The notes beneath the pieces were generated by a model. That model made no database searches. It saw only the letters and a list, made by a program, of their open reading frames with translations, and had not been told where the DNA came from. Of a DNA stretch of 64,000 bases, positions 23,346 to 31,626 are shown in pieces. The position numbers were made by a program, and so were the translations under genes. The DNA comes from Acidobacteriota bacterium (lineage in GTDB: Bacteria; Acidobacteriota; Vicinamibacteria; Vicinamibacterales; CAVVIG01): contig JAFDVO010000022.1 in NCBI GenBank assembly GCA_018268955.1, forward strand, positions 62,001-126,000, written 5' to 3'. How positions within the stretch are numbered: position 1 is the first letter of the stretch; every line of letters begins with the position of its first letter.

Positions 23346-24221
23346 GTGACACGCGACGAACTGCAGCGCCTCATCAACCTCATCGTGCAGGAGCTGTCCG
23401 CCGTGCAGGCGGCGCGCCCCGCGCAGTGCAGCTGCCACGCGGTCAACGCCGAGTGCTGCCCATCCCGCCTGCAGGGGGTCATCGACGCGGGCGCGACACG
23501 CGTCGGCGTGCTGGCGACCGGCGGGGCCCCTGACGGCGTGGCCGGCATGATCGACCACACCCTGCTGAAGCCAGACGCGACACGCGCGGAGATCGAGAAG
23601 CTCTGTCGTGAAGCGGCGCAGTTCACGTTTGCGACGGTCTGCGTGAATCCGGCGTGGGTCTCCACCGCCGCGCGGCTGCTGGCCGGCACGCGCGTGGGCG
23701 TCTGTTCCGTTGTCGGCTTCCCGCTCGGCGCGACAACAACAGATGTGAAGGCCTACGAGACGCGCCGCGCCATCTACGACGGCGCACGCGAGATCGACAT
23801 GGTCATCAACGTCGGCGCCCTCAAGTCGGGCGACCTGCGCGTGGTCGAGCGCGACATCGAGGCCGTGGCCTCGACGTGCCGCGAGTGCGGGGCGCTCAGC
23901 AAGGTGATCATCGAGGCGGCGCTGCTCACCGACGACGAGAAGATCACCGCGTGCACGCTGGCGAAGGCCGCGGGTGCGGACTACGTGAAGACCTCCACCG
24001 GCTTCGGACCTGGCGGCGCGACGGTGGCGGACGTTGCGCTGATGCGCAGGGTCGTCGGGGCAGAGATGGGCGTGAAAGCCGCCGGCGGGGTCCGCGATCT
24101 GGAGGGGCTCAAGGCGATGGTCGCTGCCGGCGCCACACGCGTCGGTGCGAGTGCCGGCGTGAAGATCCTGCAGCAGGCCAGAGGCGAGTCGACGTCAGCC
24201 GCGAGCTCCGCCGGGTACTGA
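23346..24221 (+). CDS. deoC: Deoxyribose-phosphate aldolase with N-terminal extension
   Basis: 291 residues against about 220-260 for ordinary DeoC. The catalytic core starts near residue 68 ([20 protein letters not shown]) and contains [31 protein letters not shown] (acidic residue), [10 protein letters not shown] with the Schiff-base lysine, and [10 protein letters not shown]. It splits deoxyribose-5-phosphate into glyceraldehyde-3-phosphate and acetaldehyde. The first 17 residues ([17 protein letters not shown]) form a short amphipathic helix, followed by a Cys-rich linker (CSCH, CCPSRL). This looks like an encapsulation peptide of microcompartment cargo. GTG 23346; overlaps nothing, directly behind rpiB. 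Confidence 0.92.
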   Translation: MTRDELQRLINLIVQELSAVQAARPAQCSCHAVNAECCPSRLQGVIDAGATRVGVLATGGAPDGVAGMIDHTLLKPDATRAEIEKLCREAAQFTFATVCVNPAWVSTAARLLAGTRVGVCSVVGFPLGATTTDVKAYETRRAIYDGAREIDMVINVGALKSGDLRVVERDIEAVASTCRECGALSKVIIEAALLTDDEKITACTLAKAAGADYVKTSTGFGPGGATVADVALMRRVVGAEMGVKAAGGVRDLEGLKAMVAAGATRVGASAGVKILQQARGESTSAASSAGY

Positions 24222-24286
24222 TCGCCACTCGCGCCCCCTCTCGTCGCATCAAGAAACCGTGATGAGGGCTCGGCCGTTCCGGGTCC

Positions 24287-24292
24287 TATAAT
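24287..24292 (+). promoter_or_regulatory. TATAAT consensus box overlapping the annotated histidine kinase ATG
   Basis: A perfect TATAAT covers the first two bases of ATG 24291. If it is the -10 box, transcription would begin near 24299 and translation at GTG 24297 or 24300, giving a leaderless mRNA and a protein two or three residues shorter. Confidence 0.45.
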
Positions 24293-25487
24293 GCGGGTGG
24301 TGTTCCCCCGCTCCACGCGCAGCGCACGCCTCCTGGCCTACGTCATCGCCGTAGGCGCGATCGTCGTCTGCTCCGAGGTGTTGTTTGCTATTCCACCGAT
24401 CACCGCAGGCGCGGCTGCGCCCGTGCTGCTGCTGGTGGTGCTGCTGATCGCGAGGCAGCTCGGCACCGGCCCTGCACTCGCTGGTTCGGTGTGTGCGGCG
24501 CTCGCATTCTCGTTCTACTTCCTTCCGCCAAGCGGCCTCTTCATCGAGGACGTGAACGACTGGGTGGCCTTCGGCACCTTCACCACGACGGCCATCATCG
24601 TGGGTGAGCTGGCGGCACGCGCCGAGCGTCGGCAGCAGGAACTGGAGGAAGGGAAGCGCGAGATCGAGCAGCTCTATCAGCAGCTCGGGGCGGCGTTCGA
24701 GCGTGCGAGCGAAGCCGAAGCCGCACGTCGCAATGAGCAGTTGAAGTCGGCGCTGCTGGAGGCGCTGACGCACAACCTGCGCACGCCGCTGACGGCCATC
24801 AAGGCATCGGTGACGGCGATGCTGAGTTCCAACGAGATGGACGCCAGCGCCCTGTCCATGGCGAATCGGCGCGAACTGCTTCACGTGATCGACGAGGAGT
24901 CCGACCGCCTGAACCGGTTCATCGAGGGGCTCACCGTTGCCGATCGGCCCGACCGCGCGCAGCCGAACACGCTGCACGTGGAGAGCGTCGAGCGGATCGT
25001 GCGCGACGCGGTCGCCAGGGCTGAGACCGTGGCGCGCCGGCACAAGGTCGTCGTCTCGGTCGCGCCTGATGTTCCACCCATCGCGGTCGACCGGTCGGCG
25101 ATCGGCGAGGCGCTCTACACGCTCATCGACAACGCAAGCAAGTACGCGCCGGTGAACACCACCATCAAGGTGAGTGCGTCACGCGACGGCGATCGATACG
25201 TCCGCCTCGAGGTCGATGACGAGGGGCCCGGCATTCCGGCTGAGTATCGGGAGCAGGTCTTCCAGAAGTTCTTCAGGATTCCCGGGCGCGAATCGGTCGA
25301 CCCGCGCCGGACCGGTATTGGGCTCGGGCTGCCCATCGCGAAGCGGCTCGTCGAATCGCAGGCTGGCCAGATTGCCATCGAGACGCCGGCGTCCGGTCGC
25401 GGCACACGCATCACCCTGACGCTGCCGATCGCGACGAGCGAAGGGCAGGCCGAAGATCCGCACGCGCACGCGGCGGTGCGCACATAG
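24291..25487 (+). CDS. Membrane sensor histidine kinase, KdpD-like (DUF4118) without KdpD/USP domains
   Basis: 398 residues. Four hydrophobic segments between about 13 and 105 form a DUF4118 module, the membrane part of KdpD. Then a coiled coil (ERRQQELEEGKREIEQLYQQ), the phosphoacceptor block ALLEALTHNLRTPLTAIKAS with H161, and the ATPase motifs LIDNASKYAPV (N box), VDDEGPGIP (G1), FFRIP (F) and GIGLGLPIAKRL (G2). KdpD's large cytosolic N-terminal domains are missing. The response regulator gene begins 9 bp downstream. No kdpFABC genes are in the window, so the stimulus (K+ or something else) is open. Confidence 0.88.
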   Translation: MRVVFPRSTRSARLLAYVIAVGAIVVCSEVLFAIPPITAGAAAPVLLLVVLLIARQLGTGPALAGSVCAALAFSFYFLPPSGLFIEDVNDWVAFGTFTTTAIIVGELAARAERRQQELEEGKREIEQLYQQLGAAFERASEAEAARRNEQLKSALLEALTHNLRTPLTAIKASVTAMLSSNEMDASALSMANRRELLHVIDEESDRLNRFIEGLTVADRPDRAQPNTLHVESVERIVRDAVARAETVARRHKVVVSVAPDVPPIAVDRSAIGEALYTLIDNASKYAPVNTTIKVSASRDGDRYVRLEVDDEGPGIPAEYREQVFQKFFRIPGRESVDPRRTGIGLGLPIAKRLVESQAGQIAIETPASGRGTRITLTLPIATSEGQAEDPHAHAAVRT

Positions 25488-25496
25488 GAGAGACGC

Positions 25497-26198
25497 ATGG
25501 AACGCGCAGAGAACTCGAAGGTGCTCGTCGTCGACGACGAGCCGCAGATCACCCGGGTGCTGAAGACGGTGCTCGGGAGCCAGGGCTACGACGTCCACAC
25601 GGCGCAGGACGGCGAGTCGGCGCTGGTCGAGTTCCGGAGCTGGGATCCCCACCTGGTGATCACGGACCTGCGGATGCCGCACATGGACGGCGTCGAGCTC
25701 TGCCGGCGGATTCGGGACACGTCGAACGTGCCGATCATCGTGCTGTCGGTGAACAACGAGAACCCGTCGAAGGTCGATGCGCTGGACTCCGGCGCCGACG
25801 ACTACGTGACCAAGCCGTTCCAGACCGAGGAGCTCATGGCACGGGTGCGCGCGGCACTGCGACGAAGCGGGCGCCCGGCCAACCAGGAGATCTCGTCGTT
25901 CGAAGCTGGTGACTTCCGTGTCGATATGGACGCAAGGCGCGTCCACACGCGTGGACAGGAAGTGCGGCTGACGCCGAAGGAGTTCGACCTGTTCGTCTAC
26001 ATGGCGCGTCACCCGAATCGGGTGCTCACACATGCGGCACTGCTCGAAGCGGTGTGGGGACAGGCATCGAACGACCAGCCGGAGTACCTGCGCGTCTTCA
26101 TGGGGCAGCTCCGCAAGAAGCTCGAGCCGGATCCGTCCAACCCCCGCTACCTCGTCACCGAGCCGTGGGTGGGGTACCGATTCAATCCCAAGGGGTAA
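25497..26198 (+). CDS. OmpR/KdpE-family response regulator
   Basis: 233 residues. Receiver domain: DD pair at 13-14 (LVVDDEPQITR), phosphoacceptor D57 (LVITDLRMPHMDGVE), Thr/Ser switch in VLSVN and lysine K106 in YVTKPF. C-terminal winged helix from about 135: RGQEVRLTPKEFDLFVYMAR, NRVLTHAALLEAVWG, QLRKKLEPDPSNPRYLVTEP and VGYRF. It binds DNA when phosphorylated, presumably by the kinase encoded just upstream. GGAGAG lies before ATG 25497. Both genes form one two-component operon. Confidence 0.94.
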   Translation: MERAENSKVLVVDDEPQITRVLKTVLGSQGYDVHTAQDGESALVEFRSWDPHLVITDLRMPHMDGVELCRRIRDTSNVPIIVLSVNNENPSKVDALDSGADDYVTKPFQTEELMARVRAALRRSGRPANQEISSFEAGDFRVDMDARRVHTRGQEVRLTPKEFDLFVYMARHPNRVLTHAALLEAVWGQASNDQPEYLRVFMGQLRKKLEPDPSNPRYLVTEPWVGYRFNPKG

Positions 26199-26242
26199 GA
26201 GCGGTTCACGAGAGATCGCCGGCACCGCGGTAAGCTGGACTC

Positions 26243-27379
26243 ATGCGAGTGCGTCTGGTGAGCAGGCTCCTGTGGGGGGCGCTGGCAGCCTTGATCATCG
26301 GGTCGGCGTTCCCCACTGGGCGCGTCGTGATTCGCGCGCAGGAGGCACAGGGCCTGTCGGGCACGTGGACCATCGACCGTGAGAACAGCCAGTTCCCGCG
26401 CGAGGTCGGGTTCGACGCCGACTTCGTCCCGACCGGCCGTCCTGATGGCGACCGGGGCCGTCGAGGCGTTGTGGGTGGTGCGCTGCCGGCACTCCGGCCG
26501 CAGGGCGAGAGCTACGATGCGGCGCAGCGGCGGCAGGTGCTCACGGACGAAGTGCGGAACCCGCCGTCACGCCTGACGATCGTCGAGGCGCCCGACGCGG
26601 TGACGTTCACCGATCAGCAGGGCAACTCGCGGACGATCCACCCGGACGGCCGTGCGGAAACCATCCAGGTCGGCAGCGTGCCGGTGCTCGTGACGGCGCG
26701 TCGCGAGGGCGCGGCCCTGATCGTCCTCTACGCCGTCGCCGACCTTCGGCAGATCCGCTACAGCTACGCACGGGAACCCGGCTCGGACGCGCTGGTCGTG
26801 GACACCCAGTTCCTCGAGCGGGGCAGTGGCGACACCGTGCGCCGTGTCTACGCGCTCGGCGATGGCGCAGCGACCCGTCCTGCTGCTGCCGCAGACTCAC
26901 GGCCCGGTGCGGTTGGTCCACAGAGCGGACCCACCGCTCCAGCGGCGCCCGCTGTACCGCGCGCGGGCTCCGAGTTCCGCGGTCTCACCCGCATGGGGAT
27001 CGTGGTCGAGGAGCCGAGCACGCAGGCGGCGAACTGCGGTGTGCGGCGCGACGCACTCGAGGCTGCCGTGGCGAAACACTTCACGGGCATCGGGCTGAAG
27101 ACCTCGACCAACTCTGACGAGGACACGTACGTGCACGTCACCGTGATGACGTCCACGCTGCCGTCGGGCATGTGCATTTCCCGATACGACTGGTTCATCT
27201 ACTCGATGGCCGACGCGACGCTCTCGTATCAGCGCAGCCCACTGCTGGCACAGGTGGTTCTCGCGCATCGCGGGGGGCTGACTGGTAGCCTGCCGGCCAC
27301 GCACGCCGCGGACATCATCCGTGGGATGGACGACGGACTGGCGCAGATCGCCACGATCATCCAGAACGCGAACCGGTAG
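26243..27379 (+). CDS. Exported protein of unknown function
   Basis: 378 residues with a Sec signal (residues 1-33, LLWGALAALIIGSAFPTG). The first third begins GLSGTWTIDRENSQFPREVG, a pattern seen at the start of lipocalin-like secreted proteins, and has short beta-strand-like stretches. A Pro/Ala-rich linker of about 35 residues (about 214-248) separates a second domain holding two cysteines (NCGV, GMCISRYDW) that could form a disulfide. No family is recognised. A TAAGCT box lies 6 bp before ATG 26243 and there is no Shine-Dalgarno. It follows the two-component operon on the same strand. Confidence 0.65.
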   Translation: MRVRLVSRLLWGALAALIIGSAFPTGRVVIRAQEAQGLSGTWTIDRENSQFPREVGFDADFVPTGRPDGDRGRRGVVGGALPALRPQGESYDAAQRRQVLTDEVRNPPSRLTIVEAPDAVTFTDQQGNSRTIHPDGRAETIQVGSVPVLVTARREGAALIVLYAVADLRQIRYSYAREPGSDALVVDTQFLERGSGDTVRRVYALGDGAATRPAAAADSRPGAVGPQSGPTAPAAPAVPRAGSEFRGLTRMGIVVEEPSTQAANCGVRRDALEAAVAKHFTGIGLKTSTNSDEDTYVHVTVMTSTLPSGMCISRYDWFIYSMADATLSYQRSPLLAQVVLAHRGGLTGSLPATHAADIIRGMDDGLAQIATIIQNANR

Positions 27380-27413
27380 CTGCAGGCGGATTGCTGACTG
27401 CCGACGGCCAACT

Positions 27414-28178
27414 CTACGTGGCTGTCATTGACCGGCTTGCGCTGCGAAGTGATTCCACTTCATCGCTGGTGAGGTGACGCCAGCGGCCGATCGGCAGGTC
27501 GCCGATCCGGAGTGCACCGAGCTGTACGCGCACGAGCTTGAGGACCTTCGCGTCCAGTGCTTCCACCATCCGCCGGACCTGGCGGTTCCTGCCCTCGGTC
27601 AGCGTGATCTCGAAGTGCGTGTACTTGCCTGAGTCGCGGAGCCGGACGACGTGCGCCGGACGGGTGGGGCCGTCGCTGAGCGTGACGCCGTCGCGCAGTT
27701 GCTGGAGCTGCTCGTCGGTCAGGACCTTCGAGGCCTTCACGAGGTACGTCTTCGGGACGTGTGAGTCCGGGTTCGTGACCAGCTCGGCGAGCTGCGTATC
27801 GTTCGTCATCAGCAGCAGCCCGGAGGTATCGAGGTCCAGGCGTCCGACCGGGGAGATGAACGTGCCGACCTCCGTTATCAGGTCGTACACAGTGGGCCTG
27901 CCTTCAGGATCCTTGTAGCTCGTGATGTAGCCGGTCGGCTTGTAGAGGAGGATGTACAGCCGCTCGCGTGCCTTCAACGGCTTGCCGTCGAACTGAACGC
28001 GATCGCGCTCGAAATCGACCCAGTGATCCGGGTTCTCGATCACGCGTCCATTCACCCGAACGCGCCCCTGGTGAATCCAGCGCCGCGCCTCGGTGCGTGA
28101 CCCGAGGCCCGCCTTCGAGATGACCCGTTCGAGCGTCTTCAGCGGGCGTTTCCGCTCGTCTGGGCGTGTGCCGGCCAC
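27414..28178 (-). CDS. rluB: 23S rRNA pseudouridine synthase, RsuA/RluB family
   Basis: 254 residues. An S4 RNA-binding domain comes first (TLERVISKAGLGSRTEARRW, QGRVRVNGRVIENP), then the RsuA/RluB catalytic domain with GRLDLDTSGLLLMTND, whose first aspartate (D115) is the catalytic residue, and GRNRQVRRMVEAL. RluB modifies U2605 of 23S rRNA; RsuA-type 16S specificity cannot be excluded by eye. GTG 28178 lies 6 bp after the stop of the winged-helix gene, so both may be co-transcribed, an order (HTH/ScpB-like then rluB) that recalls the scpB-rluB pairing. Confidence 0.9.
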   Translation of the reverse strand: MAGTRPDERKRPLKTLERVISKAGLGSRTEARRWIHQGRVRVNGRVIENPDHWVDFERDRVQFDGKPLKARERLYILLYKPTGYITSYKDPEGRPTVYDLITEVGTFISPVGRLDLDTSGLLLMTNDTQLAELVTNPDSHVPKTYLVKASKVLTDEQLQQLRDGVTLSDGPTRPAHVVRLRDSGKYTHFEITLTEGRNRQVRRMVEALDAKVLKLVRVQLGALRIGDLPIGRWRHLTSDEVESLRSASRSMTAT

Positions 28179-28184
28179 GGAAGG

Positions 28185-28526
28185 TCAGCCGCCGGTGGTC
28201 TTCCGACCGGCTGGCTTCTTCTTGCCCTGCACGAGGGCGAGCAGCGAGCGCACCGCCTGGTGCGACTCCACCGGGTGGCGCAGCGGCTGGTCGGGGTTGA
28301 TCTCGTAGGAGTTGCGGCGTCCGACCCGGATTCGCCTCAGGTAGCCGGCTTCCTCGAGGTCCGCCACGATCCGCTGGACCGCCCGTTCCGTCACCCCCAC
28401 CTCGACCGCGACATCCCGGAGGCGCGCGTCGGGGTCGTGAGCCAGGCAGAGGAACACATGGCCATGGTTGCTCAGGAACGTCCAGTTTCCAGCCGGCTCG
28501 GGAGCCGGTGCAGGTCGCCTCGCCAC
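28185..28526 (-). CDS. Winged-helix transcriptional regulator (MarR-like)
   Basis: 113 residues from GTG 28526; the frame opens at GTG 28565, inside an inverted repeat. A single winged helix-turn-helix is visible: NWTFLSNHGHVFLCLAHD, then LRDVAVEVGVTERAVQRIVA and DLEEAGYLRRIRVGRRNSYE. The tail is basic (GKKKPAGRKTTGG). No ligand-binding domain is present. It is divergent from icd, and an inverted repeat of 6-bp arms lies between the two genes, so it may control itself and icd. Confidence 0.82.
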   Translation of the reverse strand: MARRPAPAPEPAGNWTFLSNHGHVFLCLAHDPDARLRDVAVEVGVTERAVQRIVADLEEAGYLRRIRVGRRNSYEINPDQPLRHPVESHQAVRSLLALVQGKKKPAGRKTTGG

Positions 28527-28559
28527 GGCTGCAGGATAGCAGTGCGAAAAAGATCTTGA

Positions 28560-28576
28560 ATACACGACATGTGTAT
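28560..28576. promoter_or_regulatory. Inverted repeat ATACAC-N5-GTGTAT, candidate operator
   Basis: A perfect inverted repeat, ATACAC and GTGTAT separated by GACAT, in the AT-rich gap between the winged-helix regulator and icd. Position and symmetry suit binding of a dimeric winged-helix protein, most simply the neighbouring regulator. Confidence 0.45.
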
Positions 28577-28656
28577 CGTATATTTCATTTCGTCAATTCC
28601 ACGTCGTGACACACATAGCGGCGCGCGACACGGTCCTGCGCGAGAGGGAGAACAGC

Positions 28657-30117
28657 GTGAGCTCAGCGAATACGGCAGTTCCTATCACGGTGGCGTACGG
28701 CGACGGCATCGGCCCGGAAATCATGGAGGCGACCCTCCGGATCCTCCAGGCGAGCGGCGCCAGCCTGGCGATCGAGACGATTGACATCGGCGAGCGCGTC
28801 TACGCGCGCGGATTCAGTGCCGGCATCGAACCCGGGGCATGGGACTCGCTGCGGCGCACCAAGGTGTTCCTGAAGGCCCCGATCACGACACCCCAGGGCG
28901 GCGGCTTCAAGAGCCTCAACGTGACCGTGCGGAAGACCCTCGGTCTTTACGCCAACGTCAGGCCCTGCGTGTCCTACCACCCGTTCGTACGCACCAAGCA
29001 CCCGAAGATGGACGTCGTCATCGTCCGCGAGAACGAGGAGGACACCTACGGTGGCATCGAGCACCGCCAGACGGACGAAGTGGTGCAGTGCCTCAAGCTG
29101 ATCACGCGGCCCGGCTGCGAGAAGATCGTGCGATACGCGTTCGAGTACGCGCGCGCCAACAACCGGAAGAAGGTCACCTGCTTCACGAAGGACAACATCA
29201 TGAAGCTGACCGACGGCCTCTTCCACAAGGTCTTCGACGAGATCGGCGCGGAGTACCCGGAACTCGAGCGGGAGCACTGGATCGTCGACATCGGGTCGGC
29301 CAAGCTGGCCGACACCCCTGAGGCGTTCGACGTCATCGTGATGCCGAACCTGTATGGTGACATCCTGTCCGACGTCGCCGCGCAGATTGCCGGGTCGGTC
29401 GGCCTCGCCGGGTCGTCCAACATCGGGAGCGAGGTGGCGATGTTCGAGGCCATCCACGGGAGCGCCCCGCGGCGGGCGGGCCAGAACCTGGCGAATCCGT
29501 CAGGCCTCCTGCTGGGCGGCGTGATGATGCTCGTCCACATCGGGCAGGTCGAGGCGGCTGCACGGGTGCACAACGCCTGGCTGAAGACCATCGAAGACGG
29601 GATCCACACCTACGACATCTACAGCGAGGGTGTCAGCTCCAAGAAGGTAGGCACGCGTGAGTTCGCGGATGCGGTCATCGCGCGGCTCGGCCAGTTGCCG
29701 ACCTCGCTCCGGCCGGTGGAGTACCGCGCTCCTGCGGCGCACGTCGCCGCACCGCCTGCAGCGGCGGCCCACGCGAAGAAGGCCACCGTTGGCGTCGACG
29801 TGTTCCTGCACTGGAGCAGGGGCGACCGCAACCCGAACGAACTCGCCGGCCTGCTGCAGCCGCTCACCAATGGAGCGCTCTCGCTGTCGATGATCAGCAA
29901 CCGAGGCACAAAGGTGTGGCCGGACGGGCTGCCCGAGACCTTCCGGACGGACCACTGGCGCTGCCGATTCGAGGCGACCGGCGGACGCGAGGTATCGCAT
30001 CGCGACATCGCAGCGCTGCTCTCGAAGGCAGCCGATGCCGGCCTCGACTTCATCAAGACCGAGAACCTCTGCACGTTCGATGGCGAACCTGGGTATTCAC
30101 GAGGACAGGGACAGTAG
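28657..30117 (+). CDS. icd: Isocitrate dehydrogenase (NADP-type, Thermus-like, with C-terminal domain)
   Basis: 486 residues, like the 496-residue Thermus enzyme rather than the 416-residue E. coli one. It oxidises isocitrate to 2-oxoglutarate in the TCA cycle. Motifs: YGDGIGPEIMEATL, LNVTVRKTLGLYANVRPC (substrate arginines), VIVRENEEDTYGGIEH, MPNLYGDILSDVAAQIAG (metal Asp) and EAIHGSAPRRAGQNLANP. After about 365 an Ala/Pro linker leads to an extra domain of about 110 residues (VGVDVFLHWSRGDRNPNELA to the end) typical of this subgroup. GTG 28657 with GGGAG 7 bp upstream fits better than the first codon at 28606. Confidence 0.92.
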   Translation: MSSANTAVPITVAYGDGIGPEIMEATLRILQASGASLAIETIDIGERVYARGFSAGIEPGAWDSLRRTKVFLKAPITTPQGGGFKSLNVTVRKTLGLYANVRPCVSYHPFVRTKHPKMDVVIVRENEEDTYGGIEHRQTDEVVQCLKLITRPGCEKIVRYAFEYARANNRKKVTCFTKDNIMKLTDGLFHKVFDEIGAEYPELEREHWIVDIGSAKLADTPEAFDVIVMPNLYGDILSDVAAQIAGSVGLAGSSNIGSEVAMFEAIHGSAPRRAGQNLANPSGLLLGGVMMLVHIGQVEAAARVHNAWLKTIEDGIHTYDIYSEGVSSKKVGTREFADAVIARLGQLPTSLRPVEYRAPAAHVAAPPAAAAHAKKATVGVDVFLHWSRGDRNPNELAGLLQPLTNGALSLSMISNRGTKVWPDGLPETFRTDHWRCRFEATGGREVSHRDIAALLSKAADAGLDFIKTENLCTFDGEPGYSRGQGQ

Positions 30118-30133
30118 TCCCGCGAAGGAGCAC

Positions 30134-30904
30134 ATGATGTCTCACGCTTGGACGCACGCAGTTGCCGCCTTCCGGCGGTCCGCCGGTGTCGACGGGTACC
30201 GGACCGAACTCTCGGGCCCTGCCATCAAGGCCCTGTTCATTACCTGTTCCGAATCACCGGAGCTCACCTCGCTCGTCGCGTCGCTGCGCCCGGCGGCCGT
30301 CGTGCAGACGCTCGGCGGTGTCGCGCCGTCGTCAGCCGACGCACGACAGCACTCGTCGATTGCGGACACGATTGAGCACGCGATCGCGCACCTCGGGGTC
30401 ACCCACGTCGTGATGTGCGGGCACGCGCGTTGCCATGCGGCTCACGACGATGCCGGGGTTCGGGCGCTGATGAAGACGATGGGGATCGGCGGGGACGACA
30501 GCCAGCGCCACCTGCTGATGCAGCGCAGCCGGATGGAGGACTACCTGCACGCGCGCGGGGTGAACGGCGACATACAGGTGGGTGCAATCTGGATCGACGC
30601 AGCAGAAGGGGAGATCCACGCATACTCCCCCGTGCAGCAGCACTTCATCCGCTGCAGTGACCTCGAACTGGAGCAGTGGATCGCGCAGTTGCAGGCGAAA
30701 GCAGGCTGCGAGTTCCGATGTGGCCGCGTAGGCGACCGGAGGATGAGACGGGCCGGCGCCGGTCGGCCCGTCTACCACTCCGCCGCGTGCCCGGTCACGA
30801 GTTGCGCGGACACCGTCAGCCCGAACGACGACCCGTGCGACATCCGGGCGTTCTGGCCGGTGCCGTGCGGTGCCGCCGCGCCACGGCCGCGCATGACGGC
30901 CTGA
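30134..30904 (+). CDS. Beta-carbonic-anhydrase-like protein with altered active site
   Basis: 256 codons. The fold resembles a beta-carbonic anhydrase: KALFITCSESPELTSLV, then an isolated His-Cys pair in VVMCGHARCHAAHDD, preceded by VQTLGGVAPSS and SIADTIEHAIAHLGVTHVV. The zinc ligands Cys, His and Cys are kept, but the catalytic Asp-Arg of the usual CxDxR motif reads Glu-Pro (CSESPE), so normal hydratase activity is doubtful. AAGGAG precedes ATG 30134 and 30137; the second has the better spacing. The last 45 codons overlap a hairpin and a convergent gene, hinting at a C-terminal frameshift. It follows icd by 16 bp. Confidence 0.72.
   Translation: MMSHAWTHAVAAFRRSAGVDGYRTELSGPAIKALFITCSESPELTSLVASLRPAAVVQTLGGVAPSSADARQHSSIADTIEHAIAHLGVTHVVMCGHARCHAAHDDAGVRALMKTMGIGGDDSQRHLLMQRSRMEDYLHARGVNGDIQVGAIWIDAAEGEIHAYSPVQQHFIRCSDLELEQWIAQLQAKAGCEFRCGRVGDRRMRRAGAGRPVYHSAACPVTSCADTVSPNDDPCDIRAFWPVPCGAAAPRPRMTA
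30746..30773. terminator. 9-bp stem hairpin between convergent genes, candidate terminator
   Basis: AGACGGGCC at 30746-30754 pairs with GGCCCGTCT at 30765-30773 around a 10-nt loop. The stem overlaps the stop of the reverse PilZ gene and lies inside the forward carbonic-anhydrase-like frame. No T-run follows on either strand, so a bidirectional intrinsic terminator is only a candidate. Confidence 0.45.
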
Positions 30905-31626
30905 CGCCGCAATTCCATGCGGAGCACGTGCCGGTCCTGGGCCGCCAGGTTCATGAAGCGCACGAGGCACCGACCGTCACTCGTGATGCTCGTCACGCGG
31001 CCCGTCAGCAGTGGCTTGGCCGACTGCGAGAACAGGATCGATAGCGAAATCCATCCGCCCGGCTTCGTCAGTTCGGTCGTCCGGACAATGCATCCGGTCT
31101 CGGTCAGGTTGGTCACGGCCACGACCTGGGACCCTCGATCGGTTGAGAATAGCGCATCGACCGGCCCTTCGAGTGCAACATCGCCGGCGGCGGTCGCCGG
31201 CTGGTCGATCGGTGCCTCCTGAGGCAACACGACCCGGTCGGCTTCGACCTGCCCGGGTTCGCGCACCTCCTCGGGGATGGCCAGTTCCCATGGGAAGTCC
31301 CCATCGAAGGCCAAGGCCGTCCGATACAGCAGGCCAGCCGCTGGAGTGATCGCGACCACCTGTGAGCGGACCACCAGGCCCGGCAGCTTCTCGCTGCGCT
31401 CGTCGTCCGTGAGGGCAATCAACGTCGCCCGGCGTCCCGGAGGCAGCCGTTCTCGCGTGTCGAAGAGCACGCCTGTCTTGGAGATGTTGAGCATCCGTGC
31501 CGACCCTGCGTGGTTCGGCCTCAGGGCCGTGATCCACGGAACGGCCGTCGGAGCCAGTCGGGGGGCAACCCGACGTTCGTCGAGGATGGCGCGTGCGCGC
31601 TCGGCGGGGGAGCGATGAGACGTCAT
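30772..31626 (-). CDS. PilZ-like protein with two tandem domains
   Basis: 284 residues. A basic start (ERRVAPRLAPT) and RMLNISKTGVLFDTRERLPP about 45 residues in match the RxxxR and [D/N]xSxxG motifs of PilZ domains, which bind cyclic di-GMP. A second similar domain begins near residue 150 and has VTNLTETGCIVRTTEL, with the arginine motif weak. No signal or membrane segment. ATG 31626 has GAAGGA upstream. It is divergent from a receiver/PAS/PilZ protein, so both may answer to the same second messenger. Partners and output are unknown. Confidence 0.72.
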   Translation of the reverse strand: MTSHRSPAERARAILDERRVAPRLAPTAVPWITALRPNHAGSARMLNISKTGVLFDTRERLPPGRRATLIALTDDERSEKLPGLVVRSQVVAITPAAGLLYRTALAFDGDFPWELAIPEEVREPGQVEADRVVLPQEAPIDQPATAAGDVALEGPVDALFSTDRGSQVVAVTNLTETGCIVRTTELTKPGGWISLSILFSQSAKPLLTGRVTSITSDGRCLVRFMNLAAQDRHVLRMELRRQAVMRGRGAAAPHGTGQNARMSHGSSFGLTVSAQLVTGHAAEW

